In this document: positions 36,301 to 49,600 of the stretch, piece after piece
Numbering within the stretch: the stretch's first letter is position 1
Layout of the letters: each line of letters begins with the position of its first letter
Assembly: GCA_947561585.1 (NCBI GenBank)
Contig: CANNZV010001867.1
Coordinates: 1-64,000, forward strand
DNA from: Caprella mutica
Lineage: Eukaryota > Arthropoda > Malacostraca > Amphipoda > Caprellidae
Direction: 5' to 3'
Length of the DNA: 64,000 nucleotides
Notes under the pieces: model-generated
What the model saw: only the letters and a program-made list of their open reading frames with translations
The model's database searches: none
What the model was told of the DNA's origin: nothing
Position numbers and translations under genes: made by a program

Positions 36301-39300
36301 ATATTTTATATCTGAATGTTGAAAAATTTATATTGATTTTCTAAAACTTCTGATTCTCCTTGCTAGTTTTATAAATCTCTATGTACAAGAAATATACTTG
36401 AAGAAAACAAAAATCATCTCATTAGATATAAAAAATTTTTCTTTCAAATTAGTTACAGTAGAATTTAAAAATCAAATGACGATCTATTATCGTTTTTTAG
36501 AGAATACATGAGTTTCCCAGGTAGCAATGTTTCTTGGGACAACATTGGCAATATTGGGACAACATTGGCAATATTGGGACAACATTGGCAATATTGGGAC
36601 AACATTGGCAATATTGGGACAGCATTGGCAATATTGGGACAACATTGGCAATATTGGGACAGCATTTGCAATATTGGGACAACACTGGCCCGAGAATCAT
36701 TGCTACCTGAGTTGGACTGTGTAGACTGGAGAGGCTACAGCTTATCATTTAGTTATACTCATAACAGGTTTTAACACACGTATTTCTATGCTGAAAATGG
36801 TAGATAAACAAGTTTTTCATGGAGTGTAATCAGGTAGAATAGAGCTATGCTTATCACTACTTTCTTACACTTTCTCTACTATTATATATAATGAAACTTC
36901 TATTGTAGAAATCAAGGTGAAATACCTAGATGTTCTTACATTTGAATCTTTTATACAGGTTATACAATTGCTTTTATATATGAATATATATTCAGGAGCT
37001 TACATAAATTAGTCTTTTCTCCGTTTTTAGCAACTATGATTATGCAGTCTATAATGAACAAATACGAACATTTTGTTGAAAACTGCCACCTTAATGATGA
37101 AAAATTAGTTAATTCAACCATTTAGTACAACCTTAACAATAATTAATATAGTAGGATTTTATGTTTCTATTCATAATGAATTAAAATAAGCCATTGTAAA
37201 TTCAATATTACACTATCAGTCCTAGCAAAGCGATATCAATCATCTAGTAACTCTTGCCTTCTTTTTCTTTCCAGCTTCTGATGGCAGGAAGATAATGTGG
37301 TCACCCCCTGGTTTTGGAATGCACTCTATTTTTCCGTACAGTTCAATGACGTAAGTAAAGACATTACTAAAGGACCGTACACACATAGGGTTTTTAATTC
37401 TTTCCAGCAGACTTTTTGCTAAGCTCCTCCTACTTTTTCCACGAGAATAAAAGGGAAAACGATATAATTATTTTTTTATTTTAGTTGTTAGTATCCATAC
37501 CTGCAGGTATCGTGGATACCAACTGAAATCAATAATAAATATATAGTTTTCATTATTGTCTCGTGGAAAAAGTAGGAGGGGCTTAGCAAAAAGTCTGGTG
37601 GAAAGACTTAAAAATCCCTACGTGTGTACGGCCCTTTATAGGTATTAGCGTTTATTTTAAATAAATGTATCTTATCATAAAAAAATATTCAAGTATATTT
37701 CTACAAATAAATTTGTTTCCAAATAATATTTTTCCCATTATTTTACGAAATAGAAAGCGTAAAAATTATCAATGCTCAAATTTAAATTGTGTACAAATAA
37801 ACTGTATCAATGTTTGGGTGATAAGCTGATAATGATAATAATTGTCAATTAATTAATGTATAATAATTGTCAATTAATTAATGTATAATAATTGTCAATT
37901 AATTAATGTATAATAATTGTCAATTAATTAATGTATAATAATTGTCAATTAATTAATGTATAATTATTGTACTATAATTTCTGCTAATATTTGATACATA
38001 AAATTATATATATTTGACTACGAAAACAAATGACATACTTTGCCAAATGAAATACGTATGACTTCTATAATTTATTCTAACTTTTCACATACAGTTGAAC
38101 AATGCCTTATTCAATTATTAACCCTCGTCCTGATCATATCCATCTCTAATGTTCTCCACCTCATTACCATGTAGTTAATTAGTCATTTTGCAGACAAGAT
38201 GAGACTTAATTATGCGGTTATAATCGTTTTGTATTAATTACTTAAACTACAAATGCTAAACTATGAATGAAAATTCAAATATTATAGACAGAAGTAATTT
38301 TTTTATATTGGATTTTTCAACATATATCTACTATAACTATTTATTTACCATATTTATATCATTGAAATTCAAAGTGATGACTACAGTTGATCATCAAATT
38401 GGTTGTCAATAATATCCAGATACAAATTACTTTATTTTTCTTAACTCAAAAGTCAATAAGACACGAAAAGGAAACAATATTAGGTTTTACTAAAACTTAT
38501 TTACTTCAGATTACAATAATTCGTATAAGGTATTATATATCCATGTAGTCAACGAGTTTATAGATTATGGATTTTTGAATTTTACTTTCAACTCTATTTT
38601 CTATTCCAGGCTGGGGTACAGATCAGGCGGTCACCCCAAATTCAGTCCCGGTAACACCCTTTACTCTCGGGGCCTGCACGGGGATAACAGTTCTCCCCAA
38701 TGTGGTCAGAGGACCGTACAACATGAATCGAGGACCAGCAGAATAATCGGTGGTTCATTGGTCCCTTACGGAGCCTATCCTTGGATGGTAAGTGGATCTG
38801 TTGGCAGTTGTTGATACAAATATTAAAATTAAAATGTTATCTTTGAGTTCATAAGAGTTTTAATAATTGAAATGTTCTTTCATTTTAACATCTTGCTACG
38901 AACAAATATTTTGAGTGAACTTTTAAAAAAGAATATATTTTGAGATAATATATGTTAATAGAACCTATTTAAGTAGAACACACTTTAATAAAACATATTT
39001 TTATATGAAATATTTTAATAGAACATATTTTGATAGAAAATATTTAAAACAGGGCACTATCTTGGCTACAATTTATATGTATTTTTAATATTTTCATAAT
39101 AACGTACAGATAGCAAACTAGCAATACAAAACTATTAAATTTTCCCTTGAAGTAATATTTTTCATTTTCTCCTCAGGCAAATGTGAAACTAAAGTACGGT
39201 ACCCGGTCCCACCACCAATGCGGTGGAGCCATCGTAGACAGTCACCACATCGTCACGGCAGCCCACTGTCTGGTGGCTAACAGTCCTAACGAGTACGAAG

Positions 39301-41309
39301 TGACCCTCGGTGACGACGATAGGGACTCTCTCGACGATGAAGAACAAACATTCGAGGTGGAAAGCTTCAAAATTCATCCAAAGTTTACCAAAAGTAAGAA
39401 TTGCCCTGAAAAGCTATAATAACTTTAGCAATCTCTAACTCTTCACTGTCCCTTTTATTTTCATTCATTTACAGTGAATGATGATTATATTAAATAAAAA
39501 AATGCAGGTCAAATAATTTAAATAAATCAATTAGATGTAAAAAATACATCAGGAATAAATTATTATTTTTCATTAAATATTAATTTGGCCTTAGAAGTAA
39601 AGTATATTCAGTTATCGGAACAAATAATATATTTATTTTGTTATAGAACAATAATAGATGACGTGTGCAGTGAATAGAATTAAACCCTAATATTATATTC
39701 TTCATAGGACTTCAACTCAATTTATTTTATCTCTCTTTAGATGCTTATCCTGGAGATCTCGCAGTCCTGAAGTTGAAGAGCAAGAATGGGAAGGGCATCA
39801 AAAGTAGCAACAGGGTTTCATCAGCTTGTCTGCCTACACCGGAGACTTCCTATCGTAATGGCACATGGTGCACTGTGGCTGGATGGGGAACAACTGATAG
39901 TGAGTGTTATCTCGGTATACATGGGTTATATAGTTTTACCATCAATGAATAAGTTGTAGTTAGGATTGGTTGATAAATTAGGATTGGTTGAAATTGGATA
40001 TAAATTCTTATACAGTCAAAAGCATTGTGAAAAAAGCATATAGTATATAGCTATAAAACGAAATAAGTAAATATCCTGGTGCCATGGAAGATTAAATCTC
40101 TCTGTGTATATTTTCAATTGTTTTAAACCATTTGAAAAAATTCTATAGAAAAATAATTTATAGTTTCAAGAAGTGAAGTATTAATATATAAATATTTTTC
40201 CAGACAATGATCCACCAACCAAGTCCAAAAGACTGAGGGCTGCGTCCATACCACTCATATCGACTGACATTTGTCGTGAGAGAAGCCTTAACGGACACAA
40301 GCTTGACGATGGAATGATCTGCGCTGGATTCCTGTCGGGTTCAGTCGATGCGTGTGTGGGAGATTCTGGTGGACCTCTTGTCTGTGAAGAAAATGGTAAG
40401 AAACTTAGTTCACGTAGAGGGAAATATTAGAGAAAAGCCATAGAAGAATAGAAGTGAAACCAAATGAAGTATAAAATAGGCGCAATTATTTTGCTCCAAG
40501 AAAATAATTTTGCTTGGGTGTAGATTTGAAGGATTTGTGTAAGTTAACAACTGGTTTGAGAATATGAGGCGTTTATTTTTAATTGGAATTACCAGACAAT
40601 AATGTTCACTTTGAATTATGATGACAGTATTATTGATTAAAATGTAATAATATAGAATATTTATTGTGCTGATCAACAGTAATCAAATAGATAACTTTTG
40701 GTTATAACCAAGCTAATATTAAAGCATTCAAAATGAGTTTGTAATTGATAAATAACAACTTAACTGTTATTTCAATTTTACGAACAACTATCATGTTATG
40801 TGTTTTATTTAGGAACTAAACTTTAAAAAAATGAATTATTTCCATTTCAATGATCAACAAGAAGGACCACCTTATAGCATATACTGAATTCAGTAATTTT
40901 ATTATAAAGCCATGCCGTATATTAACCGTGGAATTATCTTAAGTGAAACCAGGTAATTATCAAACCCGCTAATTATCTGAGATTGTAGTTGTAGATGATG
41001 ATTAGTACTTGGATGAAGAAGACCACCGTCCAATTTACTAAACAAATTAGTGCACAACGTTTGTTCAACTGAAAGGAAAACTGTTAAATTAATATACAAC
41101 GGAAGTCATTTCATTATTATATAATAATTAATGTAACGTCTACTTACACTAATAAATTATAATTAATTCATTATTTACCAACAGGTGTATACAATCTTCT
41201 GGGAGTTGTTTCTTGGGGTGATGGCTGCGCCGCTCCATCTAAACCTGGAGTTTACACCAACATTCAGTACTACCTCAAATGGATAAAAGAAACTATCGAT
41301 ACTCTATAA
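33378..41309 (+). CDS. Secreted trypsin-like serine protease (S1 family), 7 exons, 332 aa
   Basis: Exons: 33378-33429, 37275-37350, 38610-38787, 39177-39393, 39741-39899, 40204-40395 and 41185-41309 (TAA). All introns are GT-AG and phases match at every junction (999 nt in total). The ATG has good context (TCAAAATGG) and opens a signal peptide (residues 1 to about 18: [18 protein letters not shown]). A linker with Cys74 leads to the activation site Arg87-IIGG. Catalytic triad: His132 (TAAHC), Asp180 (DLAVL), Ser282 (GDSGGP). Asp276, six residues before Ser282, marks trypsin-type Arg/Lys specificity, supported by Trp302-Gly303 and Gly313. Cys74 and Cys204 probably hold the pro-piece to the catalytic domain, as in chymotrypsinogen. 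No CLIP domain is evident. It is expected to be a secreted zymogen. The physiological substrate cannot be told. Introns 1 and 2 host several MITEs and minisatellites. Confidence 0.93.
33900..33990. repeat. Nested CCAATATTGG palindromes
   Basis: Repeated self-complementary strings such as TTCCAATATTGGAACAATA and GTACCAATATTGG follow one another in intron 1 of the protease gene, ending near GAGGAAATGTTGCCCCAAT. Motif content resembles the CAATATTGGGACAACATTGG repeats at 36.5 kb. Confidence 0.7.
35000..35425. repeat. GGTATAGATAGATATTCTGTA minisatellite (about 42-bp period, degenerate)
   Basis: Interleaved TAGGTATGCTATAGGTATAG and ATAGATATTCTGTAGGTATAG blocks, with drop-outs, in intron 1 of the protease gene. 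Further GGTA/TAGGT-rich sequence continues to about 36120 in degenerate form. Confidence 0.85.
36516..36712. mobile_element. MITE with an internal 20-bp tandem array
   Basis: Left end CCAGGTAGCAATGTTTCTTG and right end CGAGAATCATTGCTACCTGA are inverted repeats. Between them lie about eight copies of the 20-bp unit GGGACAACATTGGCAATATT. Small frames on both strands come from the array. It is related by its termini to the element at 29550. It sits in intron 1 of the protease gene, about 560 bp before exon 2. Confidence 0.8.
37371..37635. mobile_element. 265-bp MITE in protease intron 2
   Basis: About 80-bp terminal inverted repeats: AGGACCGTACACACATAGGG, GCAGACTTTTTGCTAAGC and CTACTTTTTCCACGAGA on the left, with their complements on the right ending GTGTGTACGGCCCT. 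The left end lies 20 bp inside the intron, next to the exon-2 splice donor (37351). No coding capacity. Confidence 0.88.
37829..37967. repeat. 25-bp tandem repeat, about 5 copies
   Basis: Five nearly identical TAATAATTGTCAATTAATTA + ATGTA units in protease intron 2. Confidence 0.95.
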
Positions 41310-41408
41310 GAATCACAACTTGAACTTCATCAAGACCAACTGGGTGATATTTACTACAAAACATTTATTACAAAAGGATAAAACGCTTTTACATAAACCA
41401 ACAATCCT

Positions 41409-41414
41409 AATAAA
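41409..41414 (+). terminator. Candidate poly(A) signal of the protease gene
   Basis: AATAAA 100 bp after the stop codon at 41307-41309. It is the nearest canonical signal downstream of the gene. Confidence 0.45.
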
Positions 41415-43617
41415 TAGCGGTGATTGCATCCTCGCACATTGTCAGAATCATCTTTAAGATTTCAACAGTGCAACAGTTGCTTCAGGATTACGATCGCAAA
41501 ATAAGAAAAAATTTAATTCGTGACGTAATAGTCTTCAGAAAAATATCATAGAGGAAGATTTTTTTGTTCGTAGCCTAATCAAAAGTTTCATACTGAAATG
41601 AGAAAGCTAAAGTTTCAACCTGATTTTATTTGTTTATAACGACACCTGTTCAATATATGTTTGATTTCAAATGAAATTAGCAGGAATTGTCCAAAGGAAT
41701 TATGAGTGATCATGTTGTACCAAACGAAATTGAAATCGAATTTCGTTTCACTACATTATATCTAGGTGATGAAACTGTAATTTTAGTAATTATCTACCTC
41801 CTTGATAATAAGATACAATTAGGAATTTAGTTATATATTGTAGAATAAGCAGTGCTTTCCGTGACATTAATTTATAGTTGACCTTTAAATTTATGAGATT
41901 TTTTATATATTTCAGTGATAAAAAATAATTTTTGGATTTTAAATTCATTCATTAGAAATTTCAATTATTTTTCCATTAGGTAGGTTACGTTATCAGGGCA
42001 TTTAAATTTATGTTGATTTGAGAATGTGCGTGTTTAGCTGATTTAATTATAGATGAATAATTTTTAACTGTGCTATATCTTCTTTTCAATTACAAATATT
42101 AACAGATTTCGAATTTCAGGGAATATAAGAATAATAATGAATATATATATATATATATTATCTAGACAGAATTTGTTCTTTGGATAATACCACTTCTAAA
42201 TACTAATTCCCTATGAGAAAATAGAATGGGGCCATAGAAGATATACCCCATTATTGTTCTATTCCCCACCTTAATTTTATCTTTTCTCTATAGATTTCCT
42301 TATACCATTTCATTTTAAATTTCAAACATTGATTTCCAGAAAGCTGTTCCTCTAGAAATTTTATTTTTTCAAAAGACAATATTTTCAAGTATTTTTTTAA
42401 ATTATTCTTGTGATTTACTGTTAGTTTATATTTCTTTTCTGTTCCTCTATTAGCCTAGAAAAAAAACAAAGCATTAAAATATTGTTATTTTTGATAGAGT
42501 AATGAAGTTTATCATGATATACTCATGTGAATTGATGATATATATTATGTGATACGCATAATTTTGGTAGATTAGTTGTCTGAAAATGCCATTCTTAGTT
42601 GTGAAAATCTATGTACATATTTGGTAGGTAAGCTGCTGATATTGGACATGCAGTTCCATATGATCTCATTTAATGTTTAGTTAGGCAAGAAATTAAAAAT
42701 TAATAATATAAACGAGATTTTCATTCTAAACATCACACAGGGTTAACAAACTTGATAGAATCATGTAAAGTCAAAGAAAAATGTATCGATAGAGATTATT
42801 TTTTTACAGTTTACTAATATCACATTTCAAAAAGATATTTCAGTAATTGTAATTCTTGTAGATTATGATGACAGATTTGTAAGTTTTGAAAATAATAGGA
42901 AATTAGAAAACTGATTTGACATAATAACATCATGGGGAGACTCTTTTCTTTGATCTAAGTACAGTACAAATTTAAATAAATGTTTATTTATATATAACAT
43001 TGTTTTGGCACAGTTCTATTTGATGTAGTTTTTGACTTTTACAAAATATTAAATGAATTTACTCGTATTCTCTTTAAAGATTTCTACATTTTGATCAAAC
43101 TGTTTTATATGCAAACTATTACAGCAAACTAGAAACAAAATTCATATCGCAAATAAATTGTACAACTACACATAATCGCATATATGTTCATTTAACGATT
43201 TAGTGAATTGCAAACTGTGTTTCTTATATAAGACAGTTGATTATAGATCAAATGAATAATTTGAACCTCAATAAAATATCTATATTATAAATTCTTCTGA
43301 TAGATTCCTATAATTTAATGGTATGGATTATTTTTAATCAAAAAAGTTCAAACTAGATATAATTTATTTTATTTTGGTTGAAGTTTAAAAATGATAAATA
43401 AAATGATACCATATTGTTAAATATCAGGAAGTGGTTAACACAAAACATTTGAATGTGTTCAATGTTACTTTAGTAACAGATTTTATTCAGTGTACCTAGA
43501 CTATTCACTGCGACTAGACTTAGAGTGTTGAAGTTAGTGAGACAGTCAACCACCTCTATTCATTAGGAACAAGAGATCATTGATGCCATATCTTGCATCC
43601 GTGTTGACTGCTGATAA
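41415..43617. other. Intergenic region between the protease and SOUL genes
   Basis: AT-rich, with no supported exon. An upstream first exon of the SOUL gene, which should carry a signal peptide, may be hidden here, but I could not fix it. 42228-42290 contains GGGGCCATAGAAGATATACCCC, another copy of the dispersed motif. Confidence 0.4.
42925..42961 (+). repeat. Diverged solo monomer of the 32-bp satellite
   Basis: ACATCAT followed by GGGGAGACTCTTTTCTTTGAT and AAGTAC parallels the satellite unit (ACATCATCACAGTGACTCTTTTCTCTGAT), with changes concentrated in the CACAGT part. Confidence 0.55.
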
Positions 43618-46600
43618 TGTGAAGCAGTGTTAAAACTCTACCAACAATATGTATCTGAATACATACCTCACCTAGCTGATCTTCAACCAAAATGTTTTGA
43701 AATAAAGAAAAGTTATTTCCCTGATGAAATGGCTTTGTTTATGCTGAGAATCTCAACTATTCTCTCCATGGAAGAACTAGCAAATAATTCACTTCTATAC
43801 CAAAATAACACTGATTTAAAATATCCTCTTTATGACAATATATCACATAACATTCAAGAGTCAACGGGGCTTAATATCACAAGTGTTTCAAATGTACAGA
43901 ATAGTGATTCTAGTTTCTTCTTTACGAATCACTCAAATGTTCCATTCGCTTCAGCATTACAAGGCAATGAATGGAAAAATACAAACACCAAAAATATATT
44001 AGATGTTAATGTTACGGAAAATTTAGATTTTAATAAAAGTGAAAAATCTGAAGAGTTGTCCACATCGGCCACTGATTTGCTACAAAAGCAAGATATAAAT
44101 ATTGCCCAACCTGTCTCTGATTATTTAGAATTTATCAATGAACAAGAAGATAAAGAAAATTCAAATACTAATAGAAATATAAGTTCTTTGAATATGAATA
44201 AAAAGGCTTCTGACTTCGAGTACTATGATTTTCTGGCACCAAAAGAAAGAGATCCAATTCCTCCTCCTCTAACATCTTACTCCTTGGTGAGCCCAATACC
44301 GTTACCTAAAAATAGGAAGAAAACTAACATTACACAGAATATTTCAAACGACTTAATGAATCAGCAGAATACTTCAAATGGCCTGACGAATCAGAAGAAT
44401 ATCACAGAAAACAGAACACTGAACAGAACACTGAATACAGGTAATCCTTATCCATACGGGCCAATCGTGCTTCCTGATAACGCAGAGGTAAAACATTCTG
44501 TCGATCCTGAGACAATATCTTCAACGATATCTCCCGTCACTATACCTACAACAGAGCTTCTAACTCCAAATTCAGTTGAAAATGTCGATGATTATGAATA
44601 CCATTACGAATCTTACGAATACGATGCTCAAACACATGAAGTACACACTGAAAAGCCAACAGTTCTGTTTCATTTTGATGGACCAGGTTACATGCCGGAA
44701 GCACCGAGTACGAAGCCACCTCCAGTGTGAGTAAATTTTTAGTTTACCGCTGATTATAATTAGTCTTAATAGAAGCGTATTGCTTCGTGGGAAACAAAAG
44801 TTATATGAAAGTAAATGAAATATTAAAAACTCTAAATACAAATATATTTCACGAATGCATCTACATAGTTAGTGTGTATCTTTAATAATGTAATAATACG
44901 CTGCAATTTGCTATATTTATGGGTTATATTATAAAATAATGTAACTAATCTTTCTTCAGACGGGCTCCAACACCCAGCGATCCATGGAACTGCAGTATGA
45001 AATGTCCTAAGTGAGTGTGATCTTTAGCTAATGCTTCTCACATGAAACGAGTTTAATTATATTTGAAATTCTATTCAAATAAAAATAATTGTTTTATATA
45101 ATATTTTTTACAATTCTTCAATAAATACTTTATACGATATATATAGTGATAGTGAGACGATCATTACATTTTATAAATTAATAGCCTACATAACTTATGG
45201 ATTTGTCTATTTATAATATGCTAATGATAATCTCTAGCTATACACTAGAAGATTGGAACTCCTTTTATGAAGTACGGAGGTACCCTAAGATGACTTGGCT
45301 CAGTACAATCATCATCAACAAAGAACGGGTGTTGGCAGAACTGGAAGGATACATGAGGATCCAAGATTATTTCTTCGGATTAAATGATAGAGGTGATGCT
45401 CAAAGCTTACTATATTTCTTCACTTATTAAAAAAACGAGAAAGTTAGAGTATTAGCTTTGTTTAAGAAGTCAAACTAGGAAATTTGTCTTGGTTCAGCTT
45501 TACGAACTTCTATATATATATTTGTGAATCTTTAATACTTCTAGCGGTAAATTTTTTATACATATGTAGGTGTGACTAATACATTTCAAAATACATATAG
45601 TCAAATTGGTATAGGTGACTTTTTTTCAAAGATCCTCTTTCCTTTCTGACTGCTCCTTCCAGTCCCATGTATTTCATTTCCTTATGACGTCAGCGAAATG
45701 ACCTCTGGTTCCGAAGCAGACATTAATTTCCTACTGAAAATAATTAATAACTCATTTCATTTCAGGGTTGACGATGAACTTATCAGTCCCTTTCATAACG
45801 CAAATCAAACAAGGGAAGCACCCCGGAGTAGTGACTGAAATCAGTGACCACACGATTTCCCTTCATGTTCCTCCTGACGCTATACAAGAAGCATACGGCA
45901 TGCCTGCACCAATTAGCAACGAGGTGTTTAGCTATCGTAAAATTTGTTCTATACTGATGATGATCTAATTCAGAATTCTCACGACAGATAAGAATTCGAA
46001 ATTCTTTCTACTATATGTATATATGGTCGTCTAATTTAATATTTCAAAACTCTTCAGAATTTCACTAATTCTTTCGCTTTATTTAAATTAGTTAAACTCA
46101 TTAATCAATAGGAACATAGGAACACACTCAATAACAACGGAAACATAAAATTTTATCATCAAACCTTTCTTTTGCAGATCTTAATAGACACTCTGGAGCC
46201 AAAAACAGTATTCGTGAGCAGCTTCAAAATAGACATATGGGAAGTTACGAATGAGTTTCTGGAGAATAAAGCGCAACTGCTAATGGAGAAACTAAGAAGC
46301 AATGGAGAGGCCTTCATCGATCGATACTTTTACTTAGCGTCTTACAGCAGGTAATACTTAGGATTAGGTACATTCTACTTAAGATATGAACGTTTTAATG
46401 GTGAAAATAATAAACTGTAAGGAACTTACAATCATTGAAAAAATACTATTGATCAAAATAAAATAAATTTTAATAAATAAACTATCTGTGTTGTTTTAAA
46501 TTATGAACTGTTCCAAAAAAAGGAGATAGACCAATTTTTGTAATTTCACCTCCTTCGTGCGTAAAATATTGCGACTTTGATCAATTTAGACAATTTTAAT

Positions 46601-49600
46601 ATTTTATGTAATATTAACCATTTTAATAATTTGAGAACTTAAAATCGCTTCACATCTATAAACACAAACCCCTGGAACAATACAGGCAATTTTTTAAAAT
46701 TCATTTTCCTATCAATAGTATTTTTTCTATGCTCAATAAATCTTTCAAGTCATGTTCCTTATATATTTTTAAAATGAATGTCAATTATTATTGCTTGACT
46801 ATCGAAACGTCCTGATATTAAATACCATGCAGTACTAGTGTTACTTTTTTATCCTTAGCCTTCGCAGGCAATGGTATCTTTAATTGATATTCTACCTCAT
46901 TGTACAACCATAAATATTTCGATATAACGAAAAATATTCTTTCTTGGATCTCCTCATGTATCTTCACTTCGTATAGTATAGGTTAATTAAATCAGGTCAC
47001 TTAAAATGTGAATTCATAATAGTTCCTAACTGTTTCCAGACCAGAATTATATCAGCCGGTGTACTATGAAATTTGGATATACGCCACGACTCTGAGAACC
47101 CCGAAGGTTCAACCTCCGGAGCCAATGCCCAGACCCCGCATGCCACCCTTGAGTAAAATCACTCAAGACACCGTGCAGAAACTGTGCCGAGGTTCGTACA
47201 GAACTATGGTAGTTACTATAATATTTCAAGAGTTGTAGGTTATTATCATAATCCGATTCCAGCATATAAGTAATTTATTAGAGTAAAGACAGTAATAATA
47301 AAGGTATTGTAAGTAACATGGATACAGGGCATATAAATAGATTTCCTAATTAATAGAATAAATAATATGAATATTACATCTCTCCCCTTCCTCATTTATG
47401 AAATCAGTAGGTAAGGCGATCAGGAGGTTTCGTTACTCTAGTACTTCTCCTAATTTCTTGATCCGCACTTTCTAGTTATTCAGGTTCTAATTCAATTTCG
47501 GGTTACATAGTATTCTCTTCTAAGGTAGAACGATTTTCAAGTTATTCAGTTATTAATTCTTAATCCTCTTCATTAGTCTTTGTGCAATCCTCTTCATTTA
47601 AAATCACCTCGGTACAATCATATTATTAGTTTTAGATAGGAAATTATTGCTAAAAGTCCACATCTTCACTTTTCTCATTTATTGAGTTGGTATCAATTTC
47701 GATTGGAATTTATTTGAATTGTGATATGTCTCTTGTAACTCTTCTTTGTGCATCATTCATTGCTGTAATCATTGATCCTTTTTTAGCAATTACAGTCATT
47801 GGTGTAGGATCAAAAATAGGATCATTCTTGTTTCTCTAATGATTCCTCAACAGAACCATATCACCAATATTCACTTTCTTGTATTTCTTATGGTGTCTCT
47901 CTGCATAGTGTTTCATTTTATATTTTGAGATGTAGTCATTTCTTCTAATCGGTACCGTTATATTAACATTTACTTTCTGTTATATTTCTTCCAGTTCAGG
48001 TAATCGTGTTCTCATTTTTCGATTAAACATAACTTCATAGGGCGAAAAATTAGTACTAGTATGAGGAGTAGCACGATAATTTCGTAGATAAGTTTAAATT
48101 TCTTATAACCAATTTCTATTTTCAACTAATGAACTTCTTATGGATTTTCTCAAATTTCTCATCATTCTTTCAACTTCACCGTTGGCTCTTGGATGTCCTG
48201 GTGTAACTTTCCGATGTTGAATATCCAATTGCTAACAATAATGCTAAAACTTTGAGGAGGTGAATGGAGGGCCGTTATCTGTTCTTACTTCTTACGGAAC
48301 TCCAAACATGCCGATAATTTTATCAAATGAATCTATCACAGTGTCTGCTTGAAGATTATTTAAAACCTCCACTATTGGATATCGGGAATAATCATCGTGA
48401 ACAACAAATAGATATTTTTGATTTTCTATGGGACCAAGAAAATCCATGGAGAGTTGCTACCAACAGTATTTAGGTAGTTCTGACATGTGCAGTGGTTAAC
48501 TCTGACTTTAGTCTGTTACTGATTAGCAGGCTAAGCAATTTTATATTAATTCATAAACTTTCTTGTCGATGTTGGGAAACCACACCTTGCTTCGTAGCAG
48601 TTATTTGGTTTTTACAATACCCAGATGACCTTCATGAGCTTATTTTAATAATGTGTCTTGCTAAGAATCAGGAATTATAACGCGATGTCCTCTCATGATA
48701 AGGCCCTCTTCGCTTATCCATAATTCATCTTCAATATTGAAAAAGGATCTCAATTGCGTAGTTTGTTCTTTTGGTGGAGGCCATTTCTTGTTTATCAAAA
48801 ATTTCTCAACTTCTTGAAGTGTCTTGTCCTTCATTGTTTGCTCGACTAATTCCTTCTTTGATATTTTCTTCGGTATGCTAATATTAGTGATGTAATTGCA
48901 GTATTATTCTATTGATTCTTCCAAACGAATATCCTATTTTGAACCAACCACCGGGGCTCTTGAAAGATAATCTGAAGGGTTAGATTTACCTTCAGTATAT
49001 TCAACTGTAAAATCGTACTATTGCACCTTAAGTAGCATCCGTTCTATTCTTGACGTTATTTATGATCTTGGATTATTAAATATTCTCTCTAATGGTTTGT
49101 GATCAGAGAATACAGTAAATTTTTATCCTCTCAGGTATAGGTTGAAGTGGGCCGGTTATTCCCCAAATGACAGCTAGAGCTTCTCGTTCTATCTAGGAGT
49201 ACCTCTATTGTGTTTCTGAGAGAGCTTTACTTGCATAATTTATGGCTACTGTTTCATTGGTGCCTTTCTTAGATTGAATTAATAATGCCCCTAATCCAAC
49301 AGGACTGGCATCGACAATCAATTGCGTTTTCTGATTGATGTCAAAGTAAGACAATTATGAGTTAGTTTATAGCTCATCTTTTATTTATTTGACTGCTCTC
49401 TCGTGTTCCGAAGTCCAAGTCCATTTATTCTATTTCTGTAATTTTCTAAGCGGTGCTGTCAGAGATGCAAGTCTGCCAATGAATCTTCCACAATAGTTTG
49501 CCATTCCTAGAAAGCTCCTTAATTCTTTGATATTAGTTGGTGATGGCAGTTTCTTAATTGTTTGTACTCTAGTTGCATCGGGTGATATACCATTTTTAGA

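Noticed and set aside
36465..36774. Short frames on both strands
   Set aside because: They are translations of the 20-bp CAATATTGGGACAACATTGG array inside the MITE.
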